Part shown: positions 10,844-23,100 of the stretch, piece after piece
How the letters are laid out: the number at the start of each line of letters is the position of its first letter
How positions within the stretch are numbered: the stretch's first letter is position 1
Origin: Cheiracanthium punctorium
Taxonomy: Eukaryota > Arthropoda > Arachnida > Araneae > Cheiracanthiidae
Assembly: GCA_038373885.1 (NCBI GenBank)
Contig: JAWZYV010012350.1
Coordinates: 1 to 64,000 of the forward strand
DNA length: 64,000 nucleotides
Direction of reading: 5' to 3'
The notes under the pieces: generated by a model
Database searches by the model: none
The model's input: the letters and a program-made list of their open reading frames with translations, nothing else
What the model was told of the DNA's origin: nothing
Made by a program: the position numbers and the translations under genes

Positions 10844-11861
10844 CAGTGGCGGCTCGTGGGATACAGCAAGTACAGCCGGGCTGCACTTGAAATTATCAGC
10901 AATAGATTCAGATTAGAATTATGGAATTCCTATGGTAAATTTAAAAAATCCCCAAAAAAAACCAAACAAAAAAACCGTATTGTGGCCAGATCGCTCATTC
11001 GGAAAAAAAGCACTTTAATCTTCCCGCAATTCAATTGGGAAAATCTTTGGTTCAGCCCAGAGCGCTGATAAGAAAATTGGCAGCACCGTTGCCATGACAA
11101 CGGTTACGTAAGCATTTCCTCCGGCATAGGCTATAATGGGGGTACGCAGCTAAGACTCAGCTCATTCAACATTTTGAAAGGTCGGCAGCACTTGTGAATT
11201 CGACTCACTGATTGGCTCGAGAAGTGAGGGAGGGGTAAGGAGAATATATGTTCGGCAAACTCTCGACTTTATATTGCTGAATTTATCAAGAAGGTAAGCC
11301 TGAATAGACGCTTATGAATGGACAATTACCCATCAAAGCAGTATTGTTTTTAAGTAAGCAAGAACTGGCATTTAGAGGACATGGCGAGCGAAAAAATTCT
11401 TTAAACATAGGAAATTTTAAAGAGCTTTTAAAATTATTGATATCTGAATTAAAACAACGCCTTTTTATGAGGGCATCACTGACCGATTCGCAAGTTTAAA
11501 AGAAAGTAGGATTGATTTGACTTATAAAAATAAGTACGTTTTCTTTTTTTTTTTTTTCTTTTCTTCTCAAGTTATCGTTACAAAAGAAAATTCTAAGGAA
11601 ACTTCGAATCAGACACGGATTAATGCAATTTTGAGGATAAGAGAGGCTGGTTGAAATTTATGTCCATTTTATGGTAAAGTAAAACAGGATCTCTTACATT
11701 TGATATGTAATTTCTTTTTTTTTTTTCCTCGGTGAGGGCTTAATCCGCCAGCTTTCGAATTCAATAACAAAGATTTTCCATTCCTGTCCGGTGTGTGTGT
11801 GGGGGGGGGGGGCTCATATGCTTCCGGCTGCACTAACAGTTTTGACCATGGGCCGCCACTG
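10844..11861 (+). mobile_element. hAT-derived element with CAGTGGCGGCTC ends, copy 1
   Basis: Termini are CAGTGGCGGCTCGTGG and CCATGGGCCGCCACTG. The exact target duplication GGACCTAT lies at 10836-10843 and 11862-11869. It shares almost all of its sequence with copies at 24860-25881 and 28678-31375. A short coding relic (11314-11499) identifies the parent as a hAT transposon of the TTF-zinc-finger/DUF4371 type. At ~1 kb it is an internally deleted, non-autonomous copy. Confidence 0.9.
11314..11499 (+). pseudogene. hAT (DUF4371-type) transposase relic, 61 codons
   Basis: The relic contains FLSKQELAFRGHGERKNSL and NIGNFKELLKLL. This corresponds to the conserved block near the start of the DUF4371/hAT catalytic region, where the intact transposon at 32331-35180 has LASQNLAFRGSSSN and NGNFLKAVEMIAKF. 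The relic is nucleotide-identical to the one at 25343-25528, so the two carriers copied recently. It is far too short to act as a transposase. Confidence 0.7.
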
Positions 11862-11968
11862 GGACCTATTGTGTTTAATCAGACACTGAAACTAAAGTTT
11901 ACCTGACTGTGTTCGTACACTTCTACTATCAACCCCAACGCTCTAAGGAGAAAAATAAGAAAAAAAAA

Positions 11969-13764
11969 TCTGATGTGTCCAACACATGACTTCCTTGCAC
12001 GTCCATTAGATCAAAAATATTTTCGATGCACTTCCTCTAAATTTATTTGTTTGAAAGAGATAAAATATCAATAATAGTAAGGTTTAGCGATTTCTAGCCA
12101 AATATTTCGATATCGCCAAGCTGAGTTCAATTTGAAAGATTTCCTTCTGACACTTTATTTGGCGATATTTCACCAAAAGCCGACAAACTTGAGATAGTCA
12201 GCGAGATTTTGGGGATAGCCAAAGTAGTCATTGACCACAGACTTTCAATGAATTGAATGCATCCATACACCTCAATGTATTTAAAGTCATTTGGCTCACC
12301 CTGTAAATAAATTCTCAGTCGATTGCTGTCAAAAAAGATATTGAAAACAGTTAGATATTACAATAGTTCTAAATACAAAGTTAAAAAATCTACGGGTTAA
12401 AGTTTTAGAGTTATACAAAATAGGAAATAATTTTTGGCGCCAAATTTGGCGATATTTCGGCGAAACTCGTCAATGTCGAAGACATTTGGCGAGATTTTAA
12501 GCATGAACCAAACAATGACAGATTATCGCCAAATTTGGCGATATTCCGCCAAAACTCGCCAAGAACGATAACAAATGGCGATACTTTGGGCATGGACCAA
12601 ATGACTGACTATCGCCAAATTTGGCGATATTTCGCCAAAACTCGCCAAGGTCGAGGACAGACGGCGAGATTTTGGGCATGTACCAAACAATGACTGTATT
12701 ATATTGAAGATGTCCATAGACATTAAGGTACTGAAATTCTTTTCGGTGGTCCTGTAAATGAACTCTCCAGTAGATTGGAACCAAAAATCGAGATGCACAA
12801 CTAGATGTTACAACATTCTTATATATGAAATTTCATAATAGTTTTTGAGATTTGAGAGTTAAATATGCACACACATACACCAAAAGTCGCCAAGCTTGGC
12901 GACTTTTGGCATAGTTCTTGAGGGAGGCACGTGACCGTGGTCGGACCATTACCTAACTTATGTGGTAGGACGGTATTGTGCTTGAAATGGATGAATGCCC
13001 CTAAAATTGCTATTGACCGTAATGTATTGGAAATCTTTTGAGTGTTCCTGTAGCAGAACTATAAATGAAAAAGACACTTTTTTTAATGGAGAAATTCATT
13101 TTCTAACTCTTTACAGCATATATCACTTCTGAGTCGTTTGAAATAGCCCAATACCTCTAAAAAACGCTTTGATGAATTTCGGCCCATAGAGCGTAATGTA
13201 TTTCGAATCTTTTGGGCGGTCCTGTAGATAAACTATTCAGTCGAATGGAACCGAAAGGGAAGGTGCACAACTAGATGTTACAACAATCCTAAATATAAAG
13301 TTTCAACATTCTACGCCTAATAGCTTTTGAGTTAGGCGAGTTTAATGAATTTCGGCCCATAGAGCGTAATGTATTTCGAATTTTTGGGCGGTCCTGTACA
13401 TAAACTATCCATTCGATTGCCACCAAAAGGGGAGGTGCACAACTAGATCATAGAACAATCCTAAATATCAAATCTCAACATTCTAGGACCATTAGTTTTT
13501 GAGATATGCGAGTTACATACATACGTACGTACGTACGTATGTACGTACAGACGGCATGGAAAAACTGGCCACAGTAGACTCGCCACTGGTCAAAATGAGT
13601 TGCAGAAGCGTTAATATGATCGTGCATGCTAGCCTACGATGAGATGCATCGAAAAAAATTTTTTAATTAAATTTAGAGGTAGTCAAAATCGGTTTTTATG
13701 TCGAATTTTGGCCCCCAAAATTTTTCGGGATCACATTACTTCCTTATACTACGTACAAGGAAGT
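11969..13764 (-). mobile_element. Helentron-like non-autonomous repeat, copy B
   Basis: A ~1.8-kb non-coding element. Taking the terminus at 11969 as one end, it runs: TCTGATGTGTCCAACACATG (hairpin); ACTTCCTTGCACGT; a TTGGCGA-rich block (12430-12670); diverged ~173-bp tandem units each containing a GTGCACCTCCCC or GTGCATCTCG core; a CGTA microsatellite (13515-13548); GATGCATCG; and a terminal hairpin ACTTCCTTATACTACGTACAAGGAAGT. The subterminal ACTTCC..ACGT is inverted between the ends. Hairpins, subterminal inverted repeats, an internal microsatellite and T-rich target sites match the description of Helentron-associated (HINE) elements. That class assignment is inference; the repeat itself is certain. 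Confidence 0.7.
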
Positions 13765-14702
13765 AAAAATGTTTTGGATTTTTACTTAGCAAAAAATCAA
13801 GTTATAAGATTCTTCCGTTTTAGGATTTGGTAACTGGAGATGATGCCTTAAAGGTTTATTTACATATCGCGCCACCGCAAATATGAAGGGTAGCCATAAA
13901 TTATCTTTAACGACTGTAGAAGAGATGAATGGAATACATTGAAGACCACCTACTGAAACCACAAGTTTCGCGATATATTAATAGGAGTTAGGAAGATGGA
14001 AAGCAAACCAGCAAAAATGTGTGCATTTTAAGAAGTCCTATGTGTGCTCTGGTGACACATTGACAGACAGGGACAACAGCCTTTACAGTTCAAGCGGCTT
14101 TCATAAAAACCTGTGGCACGAAGAAAACCCCGTCTCATTTTGTATGAAGCCGCTGATGTGATGGTCATGAATTATCTTTTGTTGGTTAACAGGAAATTCC
14201 AGTGAATACCATCTAAGACTTAGTTTGAAAAGTCATTACGAAGGTAATTGCCAGCAGATCGAGGAACCCTGCTCACCCTAGAAATGTGGATCTCGTTCGC
14301 TCATTCCTTCGAAACCCGAAAAACAGATTCCGAGCTGCAGGTAATCAATCTGCAGTAAATGAATAGTGTAAAATTCGAGCAGAATGAGTGTGGAAGGAAA
14401 CCAAAACTGTTCGACAAAATTGTAAAGTCAGACCATTTTCATGGAATTTTTTTATCTGATTGCAAAACAGATAAAAGTTCATCCGCTTTTCTAAACCAAT
14501 AAACTCCCCCAAAAAAATCTCCTATAAAACGCCCTGGCGGGGTAGCGGGGCAGTCATCCTCATCGACAGGGGGGGGGGGGTCCTAGGGTGAGGTCCGGAT
14601 AGCAACAGTCGTCTGAGATTTCTTCTCGAAGATCATCTGACTTCAAACTCAGCATACAGGCAAGAATAGAAAGCTATTTTCACTGTACGTCAAGCTGTGT
14701 AT
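13765..14702. other. Unique spacer between repeats
   Basis: No convincing coding region. It contains a G-homopolymer near 14570 and ends with CTGTGTAT (14695-14702), the target duplication of the next MITE. Confidence 0.5.
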
Positions 14703-15153
14703 TAGAGATGAGACGGGCTTAGCCCGGGCCCGAACCGGGCTCGGGCTCGTAAAAATTTCTATTTTATTGAACATACTCCTTGAAACAGATTTTTAAAAAG
14801 TGATTCATATGAAAAATAAAAGTACTTATAAAAAAAAAAAAAAAATAGCGGCACGGGTGCCTAGAAGGCGCGTGAAGCTCTTTGGGTATTTCAGAACGGC
14901 GGCTTATATTGCTTAGTGAGTCATGAGATCGGACATTCTTTCATAAACATAGATATAAAGAATTAGAAAGTGCATTGAGAGTTTGCAACTATGTTTCCCT
15001 TTAATTTGCACAAACGGCAAAATTTATTGTATTCTGTCAAAGAATTACTTCTTTGAATTTTATGGAATTTTATTTAGCTTTAGCTGAAATTTCGGGCTCG
15101 GATTAAAAGTCTGCGGGCTCGGGCTTCAAAAAGTGAGCCCGAACTCATCTCTA
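14703..15153. mobile_element. hAT-like MITE with TAGAGATGAG ends
   Basis: Termini TAGAGATGAG and CTCATCTCTA are perfect 10-bp inverted repeats, followed inward by GGGCTCGGGCTC-type motifs in both directions. An exact 8-bp duplication CTGTGTAT flanks it (14695-14702, 15154-15161). There is no coding. A similar GAGCCTGAACTCATTTCTAA end survives at about 47850-47875. Confidence 0.9.
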
Positions 15154-15259
15154 CTGTGTATGATAGTAGGAGAGGGTTATCATGCCTGACTCGCCACCTC
15201 AGGGTGAACCAATTCGCTCCCAATTTTGCAAATATATTATGAGGAAGCTTCCCTTTTTT

Positions 15260-17235
15260 ACTTCCTTGTACGTAGTATAAGGAAGTAATGTGATCCAGAA
15301 AAATTTTGGGGGCCAAATTTCGGCAAAAAAACCGATTTTGACTACCTCTAAATTGAATTTAAAAATTTTTTTCGATGCATCTCATCGTAGGCTATCATGC
15401 ACGATCATATTAATGCGTCTGCAACTCATTTTGACCAGCGGCGAGTCTATTGTGGCCAGTTTTTCCATGCCGTCTGTACGTACGTACGTACGTACGTATG
15501 TATGTAACTCGCATATCTCAAAAACTATTGGTCGTAGAATGTTGAGATTTGATATTTAGGATTGTTCTATGATCTAGTTGTGCACCTCCCCTTTTGGTGA
15601 TAATCGAATGGATAGTTTATGTACAGGACCGCCCAAAAGATTCGAAATACATTACGCTCTATGGGCCGATATTCATTAAACTCGCCTAACTCAAAAGCTA
15701 TTAGGCGTAGAATGTCCAAACTTCATATTTTGGATATTTGTAACATCTAGTTGTGCACCTCCCCTTTTGGTTCCATTCGACTGGATAGTTTATCTACAGG
15801 ACTGCCCAAAACATTCGAAATACATTACGCTCAATGGGCCGAAATTCATTAAACTCGCATATCTCAAAAACTATTAGGCGCAGAATGTTGAAACTTTACA
15901 TTTAGGAACGTTGTAACATCTAGTTGTGCACCTCCCCTTTCGGTTCCATTCGACTGGATAGTTTATCTACAGAACCACCCAAAAGATTCGAAATACATTA
16001 CGCTCTATGGGCCGAAATTCATCAAAGCGTTTTTTAGAGGTATTGGGCTATTTCAAACGACTCAGAAGTGATATATGCTGTAAAGAGTTAGAAAATGAAT
16101 TTCTCCATTAAAAAAAGTGTCTTTATCATTTATAGTTCAGCTACAGGAACACTCAAAAGATTTCCAATACATTACGGTCAATGGCAATTTTAGGGGCATT
16201 CATCCATTTCAAGCACAATGCCGTCCTACCACATAAGTTAGGTAATGGTCCGACCACGGTCACGTGACTCCCTCAAGAACTATCCAAAAGTCGCCAAGCT
16301 TGGCGACTTTTGGTGTACGTGTGTGCATATTTAACTCTCAAATCTCTAAAAATATTATGAAATTTCATATATAAGATTGTTGTAACATCTAGTTGCGCAT
16401 CTCGATTTTTGGTTCCAATCTACTGGAGAGTTTATTTACAGAACCACCGAAAAGAATTTCAGTACTTTAATGTCTATGGACATCTTCAATATAATACAAC
16501 TGTAGACGGTCATTGTTTGGTACATGCCCAAAATCTCGCCGTCTGTCCTCGGCCTTGGCGAGTTTTGGCGAAATATCGCCAAATTTGGCGATATTCAGTT
16601 ATTTGGTCCATGCCCAAAGTATCGCCATTTGTCAACGTTCTTGGCGAGTTTTGGCGAAATATCGCCATATTTGGCGATAATCTGTCATTGTTTGGTTCAT
16701 GCTTAAAATCTCGCCAAATGTCGTCGAAATTGACGAGTTTCGCCGAAATATCGCCAAATTTGGCGCCAAAAATTATTTCGTATTTTGTATAACTGTAAAA
16801 CTTTAACCCGTAGAATTTTGAACTTTTGTATTTAGAACTATTGTAATATCTAACTGTTTTCAATATCTTTTTTGACAGCAATCGACTGAGAATTTATTTA
16901 CAGGGTTTGCCAAATGACTTTAAATACATTGAGGTGTATGAATGCATTCAATTCATTGAAAGTCTGTGGTCAATGACTACTTTGGCTATCCCCAAAATCT
17001 CGCAGACTATCTCAAGTTTGTCGGCTTTTGGTGAAATATCGCCAAATAAAGTGTTAGAAGGAAATCTTTCAAATTGAACTCAGCTTGGCGATATCGAAAT
17101 ATTTGGCTAAAAATCGCTAAATCTTACTATTATTGATATTTTATATCTTTCAAAGAAATAAGTTTAGAGGAAGTGCGTCGAAAATATTTTTGATCTAATA
17201 GACGTGCAAGGAAGTCATGTGTTGGACACATCAGA
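15260..17235 (+). mobile_element. Helentron-like non-autonomous repeat, copy C (opposite orientation to B)
   Basis: The reverse complement of copy B over its whole length. It starts ACTTCCTTGTACGTAGTAT, has the CGTA microsatellite at 15477-15500, several ~173-bp units (15575-16050), the perfect palindrome AAAGTCGCCAAGCTTGGCGACTTT (16288-16311), the TTGGCGA block (16530-16770) and ends ATGTGTTGGACACATCAGA. Flanks are T-runs (six T before, five T after), consistent with insertion between T residues. Confidence 0.75.
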
Positions 17236-17685
17236 TTTTTGTGTCCAACATCACTTCTGACAGTCTTGAATGTTTACTAAGTGGGCAACGATCTATTCTG
17301 TGCACCTACGTGGCACATAGAAGTAAAACTTGTGTCTTTGCAATGATGGGCAATAACAAACTAAACAGGGTTTCAAGGTTTAAAATGAAAAAAAAAAAAA
17401 AAAAAAAGCGGTCTGCTACCTGCTCCATAGAAAGTTGTTTGCATGCTTTCAAGTTTAGGGAGTTTTAATAATATGAAAAATAAATTTCAATAAAATTGTA
17501 CTTTTATAAAAGTTTCATCTATAAAAAAAAACTTGAATACTCGATTAAATGGTCAAAGGTAACGCTATGCTTTTACCAGACGTGCATCTGTCTGTAGTTT
17601 CTCAGCTGCACTTTCGTAATCCATTCCACTTGAAGGGAGTGTGTGACGGAAGTTGGTTTCGAACCCACGAATAGATCGTAGTAAG
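17236..17685. other. Spacer, AT-rich
   Basis: No recognisable gene. It contains an A-run at 17388-17407. Short open frames here do not resemble any protein family. Confidence 0.45.
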
Positions 17686-18146
17686 CAGGGCCGGCCCGAC
17701 AGACATGCGGAGCCCCAGGCGGACCGGAAGAGCGGGGCCGCTTTTCTATAATGTCTTATGTAAGTTACTATTACCACTGCTAGTACATAGTAGCTTTATT
17801 CCTTGGCTTTTTTTGGATATATTGCACACATGTACCCAGAGCCTTATTATCGCACGGGCAAATCGGGACTTTGCCTAGGGCCCCCGGCTCAAAAGGACCC
17901 CCGATTTCAAATATTGTTCTGAAAAAAAAAAAATTTTATATCAAAATATTTTGAAAACTAAAACAAATTTCATAGATGGGGCCCCCAAATTCACCAATGC
18001 CCGGAGCCCCCGTTGGTCATAATCAGGCTCTGCATGTACCAAGCTCGGTCTAATGTGATAACAAAAAAAGGCCCAGGTGCGGGGCCTCTTCAAGTGCTGG
18101 GCTTTAGGCGAACGCCTACATTCGCATCTGCCTTGGGCTGGCCCTG
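17686..18146. mobile_element. Element with CAGGGCCGGCCC ends hosting another MITE
   Basis: Ends CAGGGCCGGCCC and GGGCTGGCCCTG form 12-bp inverted repeats with one mismatch, a hAT-like CAGGG start. The flanking 8 bases do not give a good duplication, so the boundary is less certain. The 196-bp MITE at 17837-18032 lies inside it with a perfect duplication, which makes this the older insertion. Confidence 0.6.
17837..18032. mobile_element. hAT-like MITE, CAGAGCC family
   Basis: Inverted ends CAGAGCCTTATTATCG and CATAATCAGGCTCTG with the exact 8-bp duplication CATGTACC at 17829-17836 and 18033-18040. Inside are GGGCCCCCGG and GGGGCCCCC blocks and an A-run. Related pieces occur at 4617-5234, 31857-31917 and, with different ends, 49275-49452. 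Confidence 0.88.
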
Positions 18147-18152
18147 TTGTAA

Positions 18153-18457
18153 AGCCGGATTCATACTGGCCGTTCCGCACCGCTAAGACGCCGCAATGAC
18201 GTCACGTGGCGGAGCAACACGGCGCCCGCGCGGCGAGCGCCGAGGGTTTGCGCATTATCTGGCGAGAACAGATATTCCGCAGCGACCGCAAAGTTACAGC
18301 CAATTACAGAAGAGCTTTTACAGCTACAGCCAATTACAGAAGAGCATTGGTGTATTTACTTGCGGCACCGCAAGCTCGCCGCGCGACAGCCAACGGTCCA
18401 AAACGGCGAAACAGTACGGCATGGTTGCGGTGCGGCGCGGCAGATATGAATCCACCT
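18153..18457. mobile_element. PIF/Harbinger-like MITE with TAA duplication
   Basis: Ends AGCCGGATTCATACTGGCCG and, read from the other side, AGGTGGATTCATATCTGCCG are imperfect inverted repeats. Both sides carry TAA (18150-18152, 18458-18460), the 3-bp duplication typical of PIF/Harbinger. The interior is unusually GC-rich for this region (ACGGCGCCCGCGCGGCGAGC and similar) and contains the tandem unit CAGCCAATTACAGAAGAGC twice (18297 and 18327). The open frames inside carry no recognisable domain. Confidence 0.75.
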
Positions 18458-18460
18458 TAA

Positions 18461-20155
18461 GTGAAGGCATTATATGACCGGACAAAAGTACCCGCTTGCC
18501 CAGCGTTCAGTCGCCAAGATGTTGCGCGCGTTTACTGGCATAACTCGGCATTCAACATTAGGGGTGGGGGGGGGGGTGGCAAAATGTAGAAAGCACTATT
18601 TTCAAATAGGTGATATCTGAATTCTCTTGAATTTAGGAGGGGCAGTTGTCCCCTCTTGCCCTTAGTAAGTTACACCTTGCGTGTTGTTAATCTCATACCT
18701 CCACACATTTATTCCGAAGCTGAAATCTCGCCTATATCGTAAGAAAAATTATAAACACTGGTTTTAGTGATTAACGGGGGAGTTTGGGCTGTTTTATGGA
18801 TGGAGCATTCCGATGCGACGTTTCGATGACAGTATCTGACTGACAGTCCACTACGCATTCTTCCGTGCTGTGCAGTTTCTTCCTAGTATGGTCTTGTTTG
18901 ATGATTCACCGATTGGTTATGCACCGGGGCATCATTCTTCGGTTGTGGTCATTCTTTGGTTAAGTGCCACGGTTGTCAACCGGCTTCGGTCATCCTCACG
19001 GTGACCAGATCCGATGCCAAGCCAAGGAAACAAAAATAAGCATTGGCAACACTTCTCTAATAACCGCAATAACTATGGTGATCAAATGTCCTCAATTTTT
19101 GAGGACGCTTTGAATAATGAAAATCAAATATTTAGATTCTAAGCGCACTAGCAAATGTTGTTGTAATGAAAACATGAGCCGCTTCTTTGAGAAAAAAAAT
19201 TAAAATAGGATACTGTATTGCAGTAGTTCTGTTTTTATTTGACTCTTTAAAAATTTACCGGCTGCATCAAAAGGGTGGAATTTGGTCACCCTAGCAAGAA
19301 CCCACCTCGCTACCAGGGTCATTCTGGTTTCGCTTTGGTCACGTTGAACAGACAAACACTACATGACTGAAAACATTTCAGAAACACTGATTGATCAGTG
19401 TTTAGAACTGGGTTATATTTATGGCTCCGCCTTTCCGAATGCTCTGGTCATGCACCGGTGTATGACCGGTGAAGTATCGCACACGTGAAATAGAGCATTT
19501 CGGCGTGACGTTTCAATGACAATTCAACGTTTTGTCCATGGTTTTGACAATGACGTTTCAACAATTATGTCACTTCACTCGAATGACGAACGCGCTTAAC
19601 CAATAGGCTTGCTCTACGTGACGTCGTGTTAGTAAATCTACAGTCCTGTGCATTCAATACAGAAAAAGAGTAGAATTCCTCTGGTTCGTCCAGTGTCGTA
19701 TCTTTGTCACCTGGGGCAAAACATGCGTTCGGGGCCCTCCCCCCCTATTTTCAGTTGAGTGATAACAATTACAAACTTATGAAAAAGCGAACTTTATAAA
19801 ATGTTCATTAGAACAATAATCATGCTTTTATAAATACAAATAAAAGTCTTCATTTTCAGCATTTTATTTGTGCTTTATGTCAGCTTCAAATACATGACTG
19901 CCTGGTTTTGTCTCACTGTTTACATCACTGTCTGTAACGGCTTTATTTTGGTTTTCTGTTTTATTGTTCAGCCATGATGACATTCGTGATGGCAACTGTT
20001 GGGCTTTCTCTTTCGCTTTTGTTCATTTCCCGTGTTTTGTAATCTGGTAAATTTTGAGTGTGGTGCAGCAGTTTTGGGCTTCAAGTACTTAAAAGGTAAG
20101 ATGTCAAATAAAGATCGATTTTCGTAGCAGGGATGTGATACCATATAAAAAAAAA
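18461..20155. other. Repeat-poor spacer with degraded pieces
   Basis: No gene recognised. Two similar segments, around 18800-18840 (GCATTCCGATGCGACGTTTC) and 19494-19535 (GCATTTCGGCGTGACGTTTC), are direct repeats of unknown origin. GGTGACCAGAT near 19000 and the inverted ATTTGGTCACC near 19280 may be the ends of an old hAT-type element, but no target duplication is visible. Confidence 0.4.
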
Positions 20156-23100
20156 TCTGATGTGTCCAACACATGACTTCCTTGCACGTCTATTAATTCA
20201 AAAATGTTTTTTACGCACTTCCTCTAAACTTATTTGTTTGAAAGAGATAAAATATCAATAATAGTAAGGTATAGCGATTTCTAGCCAAATATTTCGATAT
20301 CGCCAAGTTGAGTTCAATTTGAAAGATTTCCTTCTGACACTTTATTTGGCGATATTTCACCAAAAGCCGACAAACTTGAGATAGTTTGCGAGATTTTGGG
20401 GATAGCCAAAGTAGTCATTGACCACTGACTTTCTATGAATTGAATGCATCCATACACCTTAATGTATTTAAAGTCATTTGGCTCACCCTGTAAATAAATT
20501 CCTAGTCGATTGCTGTCAAAAAAGATATTGAAAACAGTTAGATATTATAATATAGTTCTAAATACAAAAGTTCAAAATTCTACGGGTTAAAGTTTTAGAG
20601 TTATACAAAATACGAAATAATTTTTGGCGCCAAATTTGGCGATATTTCGGCGAAACTCGTCAATATCGACGACATTTGGCGAGATTTTAAGCATGGACCA
20701 ACAATGACAGATTATCGCCAAATTTGGCGATATTTCGCCAAAACTCGCCAAGAACGATGACAAATGGCGATACTTTGCTCATGGATCAAATGACTGACTA
20801 TCGCCAAATTTGGCGACATTTCGACAAAACTCGCCAAGGTCGAGGACAGACGGCGAAATTTTGGGCATGTACCAAACAATGACTGACTACAATTGTATTA
20901 TATTGAAGATTTCCATAGACATTAAAGTACTGAAATTCTTTTTGGTGGTCCTGTAAAGAAACTCCAGTAGATTGGAACCAAAAATCGAGATGCACAACTA
21001 GATGTTACAACAATCTTACATATGAAATTTCATAATAGTTTTTGAGATTTGAGAGTTAAATATGCACACACGTACACCAAAAGTCGCCAAGCTTGGCGAC
21101 TTTTGGCATAGTTCTTGAGGGAGGCACGTGACCGTGGTCGGACCATTACCTAACTTATGTGGTAGGACGGTATTGTGCTTGAAATGGATGAATGCCCCTA
21201 AAATTGCCATTGACCGTAATGTATTGGAAATCTTTTGAGTGTTCCTGTAGCAGAACTGTAAATGATAAAGACACTTTTTACTTCCTTGTACGTAGTATAA
21301 GGAAGTAATGTGATCCCGAAAAATTTTGGGGGCCAAATTTCGACATAAAAACCGATTTTGACTACCTCTAAATTTAATTAAAAAATTTTTTCGATGCATC
21401 TCATCGTAGGCTAGCATGCACGATCATATTAACGCGTCTGCAACTCATTTTGACCAGTGGCGAGTCTACTGTGGCCAGTTTTTCCATGCCGTCTTGTACG
21501 TACGTACGTATGTATGTAACTCACATATCTCAAAAACTATTGGTCATAGAATGTTGCGATTTGATATTTAGGATTGTTCTATGATCTAGTTGTGCACCTC
21601 CCCTTTTGGTGGCAATCGAATGGATAGTTTATGTACAGGACCGCCCAAAAGATTCGAAATACATTACGCTCTATGGGCCGAAATTCATTAAACTCGCCTA
21701 ACTCAAAAGCTATTAGGCGTAGAATGTCGAAACTTCATATTTTGGATAGTTGTAACATCTAGTTGTGCACCTCCCCTTTTGGTTCCATTCGACTGGATAG
21801 TTTATCTACAGGACTGCCCAAAACATTCGAAATACATTACACTCAATGGGCCGAAATTCATTAAACTCGCATATCTCAAAAACTGTTAGGCGTTGAATGT
21901 TGAAACTTTATATTTAGGATTGTTGTAACATCTAGTTGTGCACCTCCCCTTTCGGTTCCATTCGACTGAATAGTTTATCTACAGGACCGCCCAAAAGATT
22001 CGAAATACATTACGCTCTATGGGCCGAAATTCATCAAAGCGTTTTTTAGAGGTATTGGGCTATTTCAAACGACTCAGAAGTGATATATGCTGTAAAGAGT
22101 TAGAAAATGAATTTCTCCATTAAAAAAACTGTCTTTATCATTTATAGTTCTGCTACAGGAACACTCAAAAGATTTCCAATACATTACGGTCAATAGCAAT
22201 TTTAGGGGCATTCATCCATTTCAAGCATAATACCGTCCTACCACATAAGTTAGGTAATGGTCCGACCACGGTCACGTGCCTCCCTCAAGAACTATGCCAA
22301 AAGTCGCCAAGCTTGGCGACTTTTGGTGTACGTGTGTGCATATTTAACTCTCAAATCTCAAAAACTATTATGAAATTTCATATATAAGAATGTTGTAACA
22401 TCTAGTTGTGCATCTCGATTTTTGGTTCCAATCTACTGGAGAGTTTATTTACAGGACCACCGAAAAGAATTTCAGTACCTTAATGTCTATGGACATCTTC
22501 ATTATAATACAACTGTAGACAGTCATTGTTTGGTACATACCCAAAATCTCGCCGTCTGTCCTCGACCTTGGCGAGTTTTGGCGAAATATCGCCAAATTTG
22601 GCGATAGTCAGTCATTTGGTCCATGCACAAAGTATCGCCATTTGTCATCGTTCTTGGCGAGTTTTGGCGAAATATCGCCAAATTTGGCGATAATCTGTCA
22701 TTGTTTGGTTTATGCTTAAAATCTCGCCAAATGTCGTCGACATTGACGAGTTTCGCCGAAATATCGCCAAATTTGGCGCCAAAAATTATTTCCTATTTTG
22801 TATAACTCTAAAACTTTAACCCGTAGATTTTTTAACTTTGTATTTAGAACTATTGTAATATCTAACTGTTTTCAATATCTTTTTTGACAGCAATCGACTG
22901 AGAATTTATTTACATGGTGAGCCAAATGACTTTAAATACATTGAGGTGTATAGATGCATTCAATTCATTGAAAGTCTGTGGTCAATGACTACTTTGGCTA
23001 TCCCCAAAATCTCGCGGACTATCTCAAGTTTGTCGGCTTTTGGTGAAATATCGCCAAATAAAGTGTCAGAAGGAAATCTTTCAAATTGAACTCAGCTTGG

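Noticed and set aside
12411..12798. Overlapping open frames in three registers (60-95 codons) on the minus strand, with similar ones at 16409-16881, 20798-20995 and 22422-22805
   Set aside because: They arise because the TTGGCGA palindromes lack stops in several frames. They recur wherever the repeat occurs and match no protein family.
14703..15153. CpG island or promoter because of GGGCTCGGGC motifs
   Set aside because: Perfect inverted ends and an exact 8-bp duplication show it is a MITE.
21016..21417. 133-codon open frame on the minus strand
   Set aside because: It spans the junction between repeat copies D and E, so it cannot be an ancestral gene.
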